The notes: a model not told the origin generated them from the sequence alone. Numbered from the stretch's first letter, positions 1-6,615 are shown. The stretch: DNA of 7,754 bases from Bdellovibrionales bacterium (GCA_027320785.1 DAHVKR010000002.1:1-7754), one strand, 5' to 3'. Numbers and translations are program-made.

Positions 1-138
1 GGCATCTACCGCGTGGCCGTTGCCGGGGGCACGCACGAACTGGTGACGCGCGGGAATCGCGCGCCCCAATACGGTGCCGCCAACGATCGCATCTTCATGC
101 TCGGTCAGGAGAAGGGGAAGCTCCAGCTGCTCTCCTAA
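1..138 (+). other. GC-rich foreign segment carrying the end of a PD40/TolB-like open frame; probable chimeric contig end
   Basis: Frame 1 is open from base 1 to a TAA at 136-138. It reads like a beta-propeller (PD40/TolB-type) repeat: an IYRV strand, an AGGTHELVTRG turn, then APQYGAANDRIFM and KLQLLS. Such repeats occur in large secreted amidohydrolases and peptidases of high-GC proteobacteria, but that family call rests on resemblance alone. By eye, GC is about 72% in bases 1-60 and 62% in 61-120, while the rest of the window is near 42%. The yeaH gene on the other strand matches its family only up to about base 115. The TAA is therefore probably an artefact of the join, and the true protein would continue elsewhere. 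The shared stretch at about 115-132 makes sense in both genes, as a short overlap-driven misassembly would. This segment should not be annotated as part of this genome without checking reads. Confidence 0.5.
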
Positions 139-450
139 AAGGTCAGCTAACTCATCAAGAGATAATTCAACTTCAAGCAGATGCTCTCCAGGATTATCTC
201 CTGCCTGCCCTTGCCCCTCTCCAGGCTGACCCGCATCCTGACCAGGCTCACCTTGGCCTTGTCCAACTCCGCCTTGCTGCTTGGGACCATACCGAAAATT
301 TGGAATATCAATTTGAGGAAGCGGAATTTTGACAAACTCGTTCTCTCGCTTCCCAATCATTTCACCATGGGAAACAAATCGCCGGAAGTTTTCTTTCACC
401 TTCCCTTTGACAATATCTTTAAAGCGACTCTGATCTTCCCGAATTGACAT
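1..450 (-). CDS. yeaH: YeaH/DUF444 (UPF0229) family protein, N-terminal part only; sequence left of about 115 is not yeaH
   Basis: The frame opens with ATG at 450-448 and stays open to base 1 (150 codons), but only about residues 1-112 look like the family. Visible parts are the SIREDQSRFKDIVKGKVKENFRR opening split as SIREDQSRF and KDIVKGKVKENFRR, the IPLPQIDIPNFRYG motif (about residues 42-55), a Gly/Gln-rich linker (about 59-88), and LLEVELSLDELADLLGEQLELP (about 91-112, within a longer conserved block). After that the translation loses all resemblance, in the GC-rich foreign segment. Full-length members have about 370-430 residues with a C-terminal VWA-like domain, which is absent here. 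The gene lies 5 nt after the prkA stop, and the TAG stop forms part of its weak ribosome site (AGTAGGG), so translational coupling is likely. In enterobacteria YeaH works with the PrkA homologue YeaG in the starvation/nitrogen-stress response. The identification is firm; the true 3' end is lost. Confidence 0.88.
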   Translation of the reverse strand, partial: MSIREDQSRFKDIVKGKVKENFRRFVSHGEMIGKRENEFVKIPLPQIDIPNFRYGPKQQGGVGQGQGEPGQDAGQPGEGQGQAGDNPGEHLLEVELSLDELADLLGEQLELPLLLTEHEDAIVGGTVLGRAIPARHQFVRAPGNGHAVDA

Positions 451-455
451 AAACC

Positions 456-2531
456 CTACTGCTTATTCTTTATATCCCCGCGAGCAAAAATACTCGCGAC
501 GTAGTGAAGAACATCGATAGCGGAAATTTCATCATATCCAAAATCCTTAATCAGACGAGTCTTCACGATATCAATTTTTTCTTGAGTATCCTTATCAACA
601 ACCGAGCTCACGAGTGAGGTCAGCTTAATGCTGTCTTTTTGATCTTCAAAAAGTTTTAACTCGATGGCCTTGTGAAGTCTTTCATTCATTTTGTAATTAA
701 ACTTCTTACCTTCAACGGCCAAGGCTCCAATGTAATTCATAATTTCTCTACGAACATCCTCTTTACGAGACTCGGGCACTTCCATTTTTTCTTCAATGGA
801 TCGCATCAGTCTTTCATCTGGCTCCTCATCAGATCCCGTAAATGGATTTTTTACTTTTTCCTTTTGAGTATAGGCTTTGATATTATCGATGTAGTTAGCA
901 CATAGTCTTTGCAAAGCACTCTCGTCAGCGCTGATCGCTCTTTGGACTTCAGCTTTGATGATTTCTTCGTACTCCTGCTTCACAACTCCCAAAAGCTCTC
1001 GATACTCTGTTTTGAGCTCTTCATTCGAAATAAGAGAATGTGACTTTAATCCACTTTCTAACTCGTTAATCACCATAAAGGGATTAACAGAGCCCTTGTT
1101 GTTCTGCTGAGCATTCACGATCGCATTCGACAATTTATCCTGAATGTAACGAGGTGAAATTCCCTCTAAACCCTCATGGGTCGCTTCTTTACGGAGTTCC
1201 TTTACGTTATCCTCCGTATAGTTGGGAAGAGTTCTTCCGTCATAAAGTTTCATTTTTTGAATTCGCGAAAGGTTCGCCTTTTTAGGTTTTTCAAGACGAG
1301 TCATCACGGCCCACATAGCAGCCATTTCAATCGTATGGGGTGCTATCGAAATTCCTCTCATTTTTTGAGAGTTAAAGTCTTTTTTGTAAATGCGACATTC
1401 ATCTTTCCAGCGAGTGATATAAGGAATATCGATTTTGACTGTTCTATCGCGAAGCGCTTCCATAAATTCATTGTCTTGTAGACGTCTATATTCAGGTTCA
1501 TTGGTATGACCAATAATCACCTCATCAATATGAGTTTGCGCAAACTTTTTCGGTTTCACTCGATGCTCTTGTGAGGCACCCAAAAGATCATACAAGAAAG
1601 CCACGTCGAGCTTAAGAACCTCGACGAACTCAATCATTCCGCGGTTGGCCACATTAAACTCACCATCAAAATTAAAAGCTCGAGGATCTGAATCTGACCC
1701 ATACTCTGCAATTTTTCGATAGTTGATATCGCCTGTTAATTCCGTTGAATCTTGATTCTTTTCATCCTTTGGCTGAAAAGTTCCAATACCGATTCGATCC
1801 GCCTCACTCAAGAAGAGCCGACGAACTCGAACATGGCTCAAAACCTTCATCAATTCACCATTGTATCGATCCATAAGCTGTCTAAAGATATACCGAGACG
1901 GAGGCGACAGCTCACCTTCAATTTTAACTCGATACTCACCTTCCTGACCTCGATTAATTTCTTCGCAAACCTGAGCTCGCATTTCCTCTGGGAATAAGAG
2001 AAGAGGTTCCTCATGCATAGGTGATGTGAAAGTTTTCACATCTTTTCCTAGTAGACCCCCTAACTCTCCTTTTTCATCTACCCACTCAAATGTGTAAAGA
2101 GCTCCTGCATCCGATCGAGAGTAGGCCTCTAGGCCTTTTTTGAGCATCCGACAGATCGTCGACTTTGCACTTCCTACAGGTCCATGCAGCAGAATGACAC
2201 GTTTTTCAGTACCGTAGCCTAATGCCGCAGCCTTCAAGACATTCACCAGCTTCATGATGGGTACATCTAATCCAAATACAGCATCTTTGCCGTTATTAGC
2301 CTGATCATCAAAAAATCTGTAACGAACAACAGGTTTCTTAAAGTCGATGTAATCCTCTGTACCGGCCTCTACAATCATGTCATACATTCTCTGAAATGAG
2401 TTACGCGAGACTTTCGGATTTTTCTTTACAATTTCTAGGTACTCTTCGAATGTACCTGACCAGTGCAGCATATGAAGATTCGATTTATCCTGGTATTGCT
2501 GTATTAAATTTCTATAATTGATAGAGGCCAT
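456..2531 (-). CDS. prkA: PrkA family AAA+ protein (serine kinase/ATPase, YeaG homologue)
   Basis: The 691-residue protein is complete and slightly longer than typical PrkA/YeaG (about 630-690). The N-terminal AAA domain has a Walker [10 protein letters not shown] (residues 117-125), an [10 protein letters not shown] segment at the Walker B/RG(M/I)xEF position (295-304), a GHTNEPEY sensor-like motif (341-348) and a likely arginine finger in EALRDR (358-363). A C-terminal PrkA domain follows, roughly residues 430-680. PrkA is a cytoplasmic protein first described as a serine kinase and later as an AAA+ protease-like ATPase. It acts in stress, starvation or sporulation responses with YeaH and SpoVR. 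The ATG at 2531-2529 is preceded by AAGGAG (2538-2543) at 6-nt spacing, which fixes the start. yeaH follows after 5 nt. The gene is separated from the upstream lolB-like gene by 167 bp containing its own promoter candidate and several palindromes, so it probably begins a transcription unit. Confidence 0.96.
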   Translation of the reverse strand: MASINYRNLIQQYQDKSNLHMLHWSGTFEEYLEIVKKNPKVSRNSFQRMYDMIVEAGTEDYIDFKKPVVRYRFFDDQANNGKDAVFGLDVPIMKLVNVLKAAALGYGTEKRVILLHGPVGSAKSTICRMLKKGLEAYSRSDAGALYTFEWVDEKGELGGLLGKDVKTFTSPMHEEPLLLFPEEMRAQVCEEINRGQEGEYRVKIEGELSPPSRYIFRQLMDRYNGELMKVLSHVRVRRLFLSEADRIGIGTFQPKDEKNQDSTELTGDINYRKIAEYGSDSDPRAFNFDGEFNVANRGMIEFVEVLKLDVAFLYDLLGASQEHRVKPKKFAQTHIDEVIIGHTNEPEYRRLQDNEFMEALRDRTVKIDIPYITRWKDECRIYKKDFNSQKMRGISIAPHTIEMAAMWAVMTRLEKPKKANLSRIQKMKLYDGRTLPNYTEDNVKELRKEATHEGLEGISPRYIQDKLSNAIVNAQQNNKGSVNPFMVINELESGLKSHSLISNEELKTEYRELLGVVKQEYEEIIKAEVQRAISADESALQRLCANYIDNIKAYTQKEKVKNPFTGSDEEPDERLMRSIEEKMEVPESRKEDVRREIMNYIGALAVEGKKFNYKMNERLHKAIELKLFEDQKDSIKLTSLVSSVVDKDTQEKIDIVKTRLIKDFGYDEISAIDVLHYVASIFARGDIKNKQ

Positions 2532-2553
2532 AGAACTCTCCTTGTCAGACTTC

Positions 2554-2642
2554 TATGGGTGGAAATCACCCTATATATAGATTATGCCCTAGGGCTGGTT
2601 GGTTAAACCAAATTCGTGTCAGGTCTGGGTTTTTTCGACCTG
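2554..2642. promoter_or_regulatory. Cluster of palindromes in the prkA leader
   Basis: Five inverted repeats occur within about 90 bp. They are GGGTG/CACCC (2557-2561 and 2567-2571, 5-nt loop), the perfect palindrome CTATATATAG (2571-2580), the perfect palindrome GCCCTAGGGC (2586-2595), TTGGTTAAACCAA (2599-2611, 6-1-6), and CAGGTC/GACCTG (2620-2625 and 2637-2642, 11-nt loop). The short perfect ones suit protein operators; the two looped ones could fold in the mRNA leader. None has a following U-run in the minus direction, so I do not call a terminator. Regulator and function are unknown. Confidence 0.4.
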
Positions 2643-2665
2643 GCCAAAAGGCTTTGTTTATCTGT

Positions 2666-2695
2666 GTTATAAATATCTCTTAGGATACCACTCAA
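2666..2695 (-). promoter_or_regulatory. Candidate sigma70-type promoter for prkA-yeaH
   Basis: On the minus strand, TTGAGT (2695-2690, 4/6 to TTGACA) is followed after 18 bp by TATAAC (2671-2666, 5/6 to TATAAT). The -35 box lies directly after the stop codon of the lolB-like gene. Transcription would start near 2659 and give a leader of about 128 nt. An alternative, CATAAT at 2586-2581 with TTGGTT at 2611-2606, has a poor 19-bp spacer. Both are visual matches only. Confidence 0.4.
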
Positions 2696-2698
2696 CTG

Positions 2699-3340
2699 CT
2701 ACAGATTCATTCTGGTGTAAGAGTCTGGAATTTTAATTTCAAAAAAGTTTGGCTTTTCCTCAACATTTTCAGGAGGAAGTATTCGCCACTGTAAATTAAA
2801 AGTTTTTGAGTCTGCTGTCACCATCGTTGCCTCTCCCTGATCTTCCCAGGTAATAGTCATTCCTGAGGGGCGCTGCAGACACTTCACTACTTTTCCATTT
2901 CTTATGGCACAGCTCCAGCCACTTCCACGAAAGGCTTCTCTGTAGAGCATAGCCTGTAAAATAAGTGGATAAAATGGAATTCCTAATGTTTTACGAAGAG
3001 TTTGTGGATTAGCAGGTCCTTCAAAATATTGCTTTTCAGAATGAAGCGCGACTTTCAGTTTTGTATTTGTAATAACAGCTGTCGCAATGTGAAGACCTAA
3101 AATGACCTTCACATCCACTCGCATTTTCTGATTTTTCTTAGCTACGACTTCGAGTGTAACTTGCTGACTCTTGCCTGTATTTTTATCTTGATAGTACGCT
3201 TGTGAATCAAATCTTTGAACAGCCACTTCTGGTGCGACAGGCTTAGAGGTACAACTGACTACAAACAAACCACTCGAAATAAAAAGTACGGCTCCAATAA
3301 TTGATTTTAAAAGATGACTTATTTGAGATCCAAGCTTCAT
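2699..3340 (-). CDS. LolB-like outer-membrane lipoprotein
   Basis: The product has 213 residues. The N-terminus is a lipoprotein signal: Lys at residues 2 and 12, a hydrophobic core at about 14-28, and a lipobox VVSC with Cys30. Thr31 follows rather than Asp, so outer-membrane sorting is expected. The mature part resembles the LolB/LolA-like fold: a strand region with RVDVKVILGLHIATAVI (about 74-90), KVALHSEKQYFEG (96-108), LRKTLGIPF (115-123) and a C-terminal FFEIKIPDSY. LolB accepts lipoproteins from LolA and inserts them into the outer membrane. Placement beside a TPR gene, as in Pseudomonas, supports this. Two cysteines (144 and 154) could form a periplasmic disulfide, which is not usual for classical LolB. 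The ATG at 3340 has no clear Shine-Dalgarno sequence and follows a 10-bp hairpin. The family call is by resemblance; a DUF4292-type relative is possible. Confidence 0.62.
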   Translation of the reverse strand: MKLGSQISHLLKSIIGAVLFISSGLFVVSCTSKPVAPEVAVQRFDSQAYYQDKNTGKSQQVTLEVVAKKNQKMRVDVKVILGLHIATAVITNTKLKVALHSEKQYFEGPANPQTLRKTLGIPFYPLILQAMLYREAFRGSGWSCAIRNGKVVKCLQRPSGMTITWEDQGEATMVTADSKTFNLQWRILPPENVEEKPNFFEIKIPDSYTRMNL

Positions 3341-3355
3341 GTAGGTAGATTGGAG

Positions 3356-3379
3356 AGGTTTGACTGACGAGTCAAACCT
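3356..3379. repeat. Perfect 10-bp intercistronic hairpin upstream of the lolB-like gene
   Basis: AGGTTTGACT (3356-3365) and AGTCAAACCT (3370-3379) form a perfect stem with a 4-nt loop, extendable by G-T and A-T pairs. It sits in the 82-bp gap between the TPR gene and the lolB-like gene, about 15 nt before the lolB-like ATG. In the minus direction the next bases are CTCC..., not a U-run, so it is not a canonical terminator. It may be an mRNA stability or processing element, a weak attenuator or a protein operator. Confidence 0.55.
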
Positions 3380-3422
3380 TTAGGGAAATTACCCACCGCT
3401 CAATTTGATTTAAAAGCTACGC

Positions 3423-5261
3423 TTAAGGTTCTGGAATAGAAGCCGGGCTTCGATTGGTATCGGGATTTAAAGCCGATATTTTTCCCTTAATCGTCGCAAC
3501 TTTATCTTTTTCAGTTTCACCATCAATTGCCTGCTGATACATGATACGTGCTTTTTCAATTAAGGCTTGGCGAACATAAAGGTCACCTAAATGTTCTGAG
3601 ATAACTGAAACCTCTGGAGCTAACTTGTGTGCGGCCTCTAAGAGCTTCATCGATTCATTTAATTTTCCACGCTTAAATAAGACCCAACCCAATGTGTCCA
3701 TGATATAACCATCACGTGGCTGCAATGCAGCTGCTTGGCGCGCATAGGATTCCGCTTCATCAAGATTTTTACCCATCTCTGCTAATGTGTAGGCAATATA
3801 GTTAAGAGCCTGTACATGTTTTGGCTCTTTTTCTAAAATGCTTTTCATTGTTGCAATCACTTTGTCTTTTGCGCCTAAAGAATCATAAGTCGTTCCGAGA
3901 AAGAAAAGAATTTGAGTGTTATCGGGAAATTTCTTGCGCGCGGTCTCTAAGATTTCTGCGGCCTGAGGCGCTTTCTTATTTTCATTCAAAAGTGAGGCAT
4001 AAAGGGCGTAGAAACTGGGCTCATCGCCTTTCTTATCAAGTGCGGCTTTAGCAAACGCCTCCGCATCATCCAACTTCTTGGAATTTTTCAATAAGTAAAC
4101 GGCATGAACAACTGAATCCCCATAGTACTTACTCTCAGATGGAACTTTTTCGTACTCACTCACAGCCTTATCATTCTGTTTTGTTTGCTCGTATATCGCT
4201 GCCAAATAAAATCGAGCCCGATCAGAGTCAGGAACATCCCTTAGAATTTCTTTAAGCTTAACTGTCGCGGGGTCATACATTTTTTTCTCAACTAATATCA
4301 ATGCCATCTTCAGTTTTGTATTAAGAGGATCTTCTCCCTGAGCTTCCAAAATCTCTAGTTGCTCATAGGCTGAATCATAGTCTTCTTTTTCTAAATAAAT
4401 TTGAGATAGAACCTCTGCAACTTTTACGGAAGGCCCCTGCTTTTTTTGGTAATCCTCATAGAGAGCGAGAGCTTTCCCATCTTTTTTTTCAGCCATATAG
4501 AGAGAGCCCAGTGCGAGTAAAGCCTCAGTAAATGCAGGCTTCAACTCAAGAGCTTTTTTCAGATGGAACTCAGCCATCTGATTTGATTTTTTATTCTTAG
4601 TGTCTTCCCCATAAACTCGAGACAAATAGTAATGAATGACAGGTTTTTGCTCGGCATCCACAGTTTTCAACATGCCTTGAAAATGCTGAATGGCCTTATC
4701 ATATTTTTTTGTTTCTGCATAAATAGCACCCATATAGAGAGATGCATCCGTATTCTCCGGATTATTTTTTAGAACGATTTCATAATGCTCTATTGCTTTG
4801 GGATAGAATCTCATCGAGGAGTAAAGACCCGCCAAAAGCATTTGAGCTGTTTCATTTTTGGGGTCTACATCCACAACAGATTGTGCGAGATCCAAAGCCT
4901 CACTGACTTGGCCCGTTCTCAGATACTCCGTTGCAAGTCTTAATTTAACGGTTGCAGATTTGGAGTCGTACACAAGAGTTGTTCTAAAATATTCAATGGC
5001 TTTTTGCGGAGATCCATTCAGAGAGTACGCTTCACCCAGGGAGTAGTTATAGTCAGCTTGCGTTTGCATGTAGAGAGGATCAATTTTCTGTCCATCTTTC
5101 AGAACAGTTGGAGGAGTCAAAGATGCAGGTGCTCGATTTTGATCATCGTGAGCCGAATCGTAAAATACTGCCTCTTGAGTTTGATTGCTATGCAGAGTCG
5201 CGCAAGACATCAGCATGAATGCGAGACAGCACACCTGTGTGAGAGTCTTGAAATGAGACAT
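3423..5261 (-). CDS. TPR-repeat outer-membrane lipoprotein (about 15 TPRs)
   Basis: The product has 612 residues with a lipoprotein signal (hydrophobic stretch 9-18, lipobox LMSC, Cys20; next residue Ala). A short linker is followed by TPR units from about residue 69 to near 590, tiling almost without gaps at 34-residue spacing. Typical TPR signatures are visible, for example LGEAYSLNGSPQKAIEYF, LAGLYSSMRFYPKAIEHY and LGTTYDSLGAKDKVI. The last repeats (ALNYIAYTLAEMG, then DTLGWVLFKRGKLNES, then HLGDLYVRQ) match the form seen in Pseudomonas PA4667-like proteins, whose gene lies next to lolB; that order is repeated here. TPR proteins are scaffolds, so a role in envelope complex assembly is inferred. 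The ATG at 5261 is preceded by AAGGGAG (5269-5275) at 7-nt spacing. The gene begins 77 bp after the small upstream gene with no terminator seen, so cotranscription is likely. Confidence 0.85.
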   Translation of the reverse strand: MSHFKTLTQVCCLAFMLMSCATLHSNQTQEAVFYDSAHDDQNRAPASLTPPTVLKDGQKIDPLYMQTQADYNYSLGEAYSLNGSPQKAIEYFRTTLVYDSKSATVKLRLATEYLRTGQVSEALDLAQSVVDVDPKNETAQMLLAGLYSSMRFYPKAIEHYEIVLKNNPENTDASLYMGAIYAETKKYDKAIQHFQGMLKTVDAEQKPVIHYYLSRVYGEDTKNKKSNQMAEFHLKKALELKPAFTEALLALGSLYMAEKKDGKALALYEDYQKKQGPSVKVAEVLSQIYLEKEDYDSAYEQLEILEAQGEDPLNTKLKMALILVEKKMYDPATVKLKEILRDVPDSDRARFYLAAIYEQTKQNDKAVSEYEKVPSESKYYGDSVVHAVYLLKNSKKLDDAEAFAKAALDKKGDEPSFYALYASLLNENKKAPQAAEILETARKKFPDNTQILFFLGTTYDSLGAKDKVIATMKSILEKEPKHVQALNYIAYTLAEMGKNLDEAESYARQAAALQPRDGYIMDTLGWVLFKRGKLNESMKLLEAAHKLAPEVSVISEHLGDLYVRQALIEKARIMYQQAIDGETEKDKVATIKGKISALNPDTNRSPASIPEP

Positions 5262-5338
5262 GGAAATTCTCCCTTAAGCCTTTCCTGTCTCATCGGCTTT
5301 GAAAAACACGAACTTGATGGAATTTTGATCCAGATTAG

Positions 5339-5749
5339 CTATTGAGGGCTTGAGAGACTTTGCTTAGGCAGAGGTACCTCTTGCCCCCCCTCTTCTACAT
5401 ACTCAATCCGGCCCTTGGGCCCGCCTGATCTAACAACGACGCGAGCAACGCCTGCATCTGTCTCAAGAACACTATAGTGATAGGGCCGACCCTGCTCATC
5501 CGTACCCATATAGCCCTGAGATTCTGTACCGGTCGAAGCCGGTCCACGATTATTGCTCGTTAGGCCATCTTTCGCTCTTATGGAGATGGTCTGTCCGATC
5601 ATTTTCGCCTTTTCATAGGAGGCCAAATTAGGCTTTTCGCCATTATGCGTCGATTCCGGGGTTAAAAGGGAAAGCCCCAGTGTTCCCAGAAATGACAACG
5701 CGACTATCGTAGCTCCAGTTCTAAGGTATTGATTTTTCGAGTCTTTCAT
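5339..5749 (-). CDS. Membrane-anchored protein of unknown function, 136 aa
   Basis: I do not recognise this family. The chosen start is the ATG at 5749-5747 because AGAGGGG (5757-5763) precedes it at 7-nt spacing. An in-frame ATG at 5830 would add 27 residues but has no ribosome site and would put a hydrophilic stretch before the membrane segment. The protein begins with a short basic N-terminus and one hydrophobic segment (about residues 11-29) without a clear signal peptidase site, so it is a single-pass anchor or uncleaved signal. The remaining roughly 105 residues are polar and Gly-rich, with a motif-like region GYMGTDEQGRPYHYSVLET and then VARVVVRSGGPKGRIEYVEE, which suggests a small beta-rich periplasmic domain. 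It heads the minus-strand gene block upstream of the TPR lipoprotein and is divergent from phaR. Confidence 0.72.
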   Translation of the reverse strand: MKDSKNQYLRTGATIVALSFLGTLGLSLLTPESTHNGEKPNLASYEKAKMIGQTISIRAKDGLTSNNRGPASTGTESQGYMGTDEQGRPYHYSVLETDAGVARVVVRSGGPKGRIEYVEEGGQEVPLPKQSLSSPQ

Positions 5750-5793
5750 TAATCTGCCCCTCTGAAGGTCCTGCCTAGAGCTCGTTTCGGTTA

Positions 5794-5842
5794 GTCCTGT
5801 ACAGAACTTTAGGCTTATAAAAAAATTCATTTAGTTGGACTT
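5794..5842 (-). promoter_or_regulatory. Weak promoter candidate and palindrome upstream of the 136-aa gene
   Basis: On the minus strand TATAAG (5819-5814) follows an A/T-rich run and could be a -10 box; no convincing -35 lies at 16-18 bp. Just downstream is an imperfect 14-bp palindrome, GTCCTGTACAGAAC (5794-5807), with a perfect CTGTACAG core, lying between the putative start site and the ribosome site where an operator would block transcription. The hexamer CTGTAC recurs at 5877-5882 near the divergent phaR promoter. Weak evidence. Confidence 0.25.
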
Positions 5843-5882
5843 TGGGCGTGTTTAACGCGATGCATTTTTTACCGAACTGTAC

Positions 5883-5916
5883 GTCAACTTGACAATACGT
5901 GGCGGGCGAAGCTAAT
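5883..5916 (+). promoter_or_regulatory. Candidate phaR promoter with a palindrome overlapping the -35 box
   Basis: TTGACA (5889-5894, perfect consensus) is followed after 16 bp by GCTAAT (5911-5916, 4/6 to TATAAT). Start of transcription would be near 5922, giving a leader of about 145 nt. The -35 is embedded in the perfect palindrome GTCAACTTGAC (5883-5893), itself flanked by ACGT at 5881-5884 and 5897-5900. A protein bound there would cover the -35 box. The position, upstream of an autoregulated class of repressor (PhaR), makes an operator plausible. Confidence 0.5.
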
Positions 5917-6066
5917 TTGCCGGCAACTAAAGGGAAGGCCGCCTCGGTGGCTGACCGGCAAACAAGGGGTGGAGGCAACTCCTCCGAAATAAAAGAGAAT
6001 CTCGGGAATTCTGCATAATGTGATGCTGATGACCATAAAAGATTCCGTTCAAGATTGGGAGGCAAC
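5916..6066 (+). promoter_or_regulatory. Structured 5' leader of phaR with a duplicated Shine-Dalgarno sequence
   Basis: TTTGCCGG (5916-5923) pairs perfectly with CCGGCAAA (5955-5962) and encloses an inner hairpin (5938-5942 with 5947-5951, one G-T pair). A second hairpin pairs GGAGG (5971-5975) with CCTCC (5981-5985). The 10-mer GGAGGCAACT (5971-5980) recurs exactly at 6058-6067, where it holds the phaR ribosome site and the first base of the TTG start. CCTCC could therefore pair with either copy, giving two mutually exclusive folds, one exposing and one hiding the ribosome site. I could not match this to a known riboswitch class (c-di-GMP-I/II, cobalamin, TPP, SAM and glycine were considered by eye). 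The fold and any switching are inference. Confidence 0.4.
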
Positions 6067-6615
6067 TTGATCAACCAAAATGATTCAATGACGACCGTAA
6101 AGCCAAATTCAAAAGTCAAAATCATTAAGCGGTATCAAAATCGTAAGCTCTATGACACCCAGCAAAGCTGCTATGTGACTCTTGATGATATTGCCAAGAT
6201 GATTCGCTCAAATGAAGAAGTGATGGTTATTGATAACAAGTCTAAAAATGACATCACGGCTGCTACTTTGACTCAGATTATTTTCGAATCTGAAAAGAAA
6301 GCATCTCAGTATGCTCCTCTTTTCACACTTCGTGAAATCATCCAAAATGGCAACGGTAGCATCTCTAGCTACTTAGCTAAATTGGGAGCCTTTCCTCAAG
6401 ATTATATGACGAAGCAAGCTCAAGCTCAGATCGAAAAAGCATCTACTGATGATGTGAAACAAAATCTTGAGAATCGTGTTGCAACAGCGGCAACTCGCTA
6501 CAACACAGATTCAACAGCTAAAGCTGCTGCTGAAAAAGCAACTGTTCTTCCTGGTTATCAAGCTGAAGAAGAGACACCAACTCTTCCTGGTAGCAACCAA
6601 AACTTGAACAACTAA
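6067..6615 (+). CDS. phaR: PhaR-family polyhydroxyalkanoate accumulation regulator
   Basis: The N-terminal domain is the PHB/PHA accumulation regulator DNA-binding domain (PF07879). IIKRYQNRKLYDT, CYVTLDDIAKMIR, VIDNKSKNDITAATLTQIIFESE are its diagnostic segments (about residues 19-75). PhaR proteins repress phasin and PHA genes and often themselves, and are released by binding PHA. The rest of this 182-residue protein (LREIIQNGNGS, SSYLAKLGAF, then an Ala/Gln/Lys-rich probable helix and a Pro/Asn tail) is not clearly the usual C-terminal PF05233 domain. The start is taken as TTG at 6067 because GGGAGG lies at 6057-6062; its 4-nt spacing is short. Alternatives are TTG 6055, which has no ribosome site, and ATG 6088, 25 nt from it. 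All start choices leave the domain intact. No PHA enzyme is nearby, so its targets are unknown. Confidence 0.88.
   Translation: MINQNDSMTTVKPNSKVKIIKRYQNRKLYDTQQSCYVTLDDIAKMIRSNEEVMVIDNKSKNDITAATLTQIIFESEKKASQYAPLFTLREIIQNGNGSISSYLAKLGAFPQDYMTKQAQAQIEKASTDDVKQNLENRVATAATRYNTDSTAKAAAEKATVLPGYQAEEETPTLPGSNQNLNN

Noticed and set aside
205..280. Gly/Gln-rich low-complexity stretch in yeaH as a repeat element
   Set aside because: Gly-rich linkers at this position are usual in the DUF444 family.
147..356. 69-codon minus-strand frame
   Set aside because: Lies in another frame within yeaH, whose frame clearly matches DUF444.
672..1997. Several + strand open frames of 77-101 codons opposite prkA
   Set aside because: Antisense to a strongly conserved gene; Phe/Ser-rich shadow translations without ribosome sites.
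5794..5807. CTGTACAG core as a LexA/SOS box
   Set aside because: A LexA box of the E. coli type needs CTGT and ACAG 8 bases apart; here they abut, and no SOS gene is adjacent.
5750..5830. Longer start (ATG 5830) for the 136-aa protein
   Set aside because: No ribosome site at 5830, while AGAGGGG is well placed before the ATG at 5749, and the extra residues would precede a signal-like segment.
5911..5990. Known riboswitch in the phaR leader (TPP-like GGCTGA, cobalamin-like AAAGGGAA)
   Set aside because: Only short fragments match; the remaining conserved core of each class is missing.
5775..6125. 116-codon minus-strand open frame over the phaR promoter and start
   Set aside because: It covers the promoter, the structured leader and the conserved start of phaR, has no ribosome site and no family resemblance; a chance frame.
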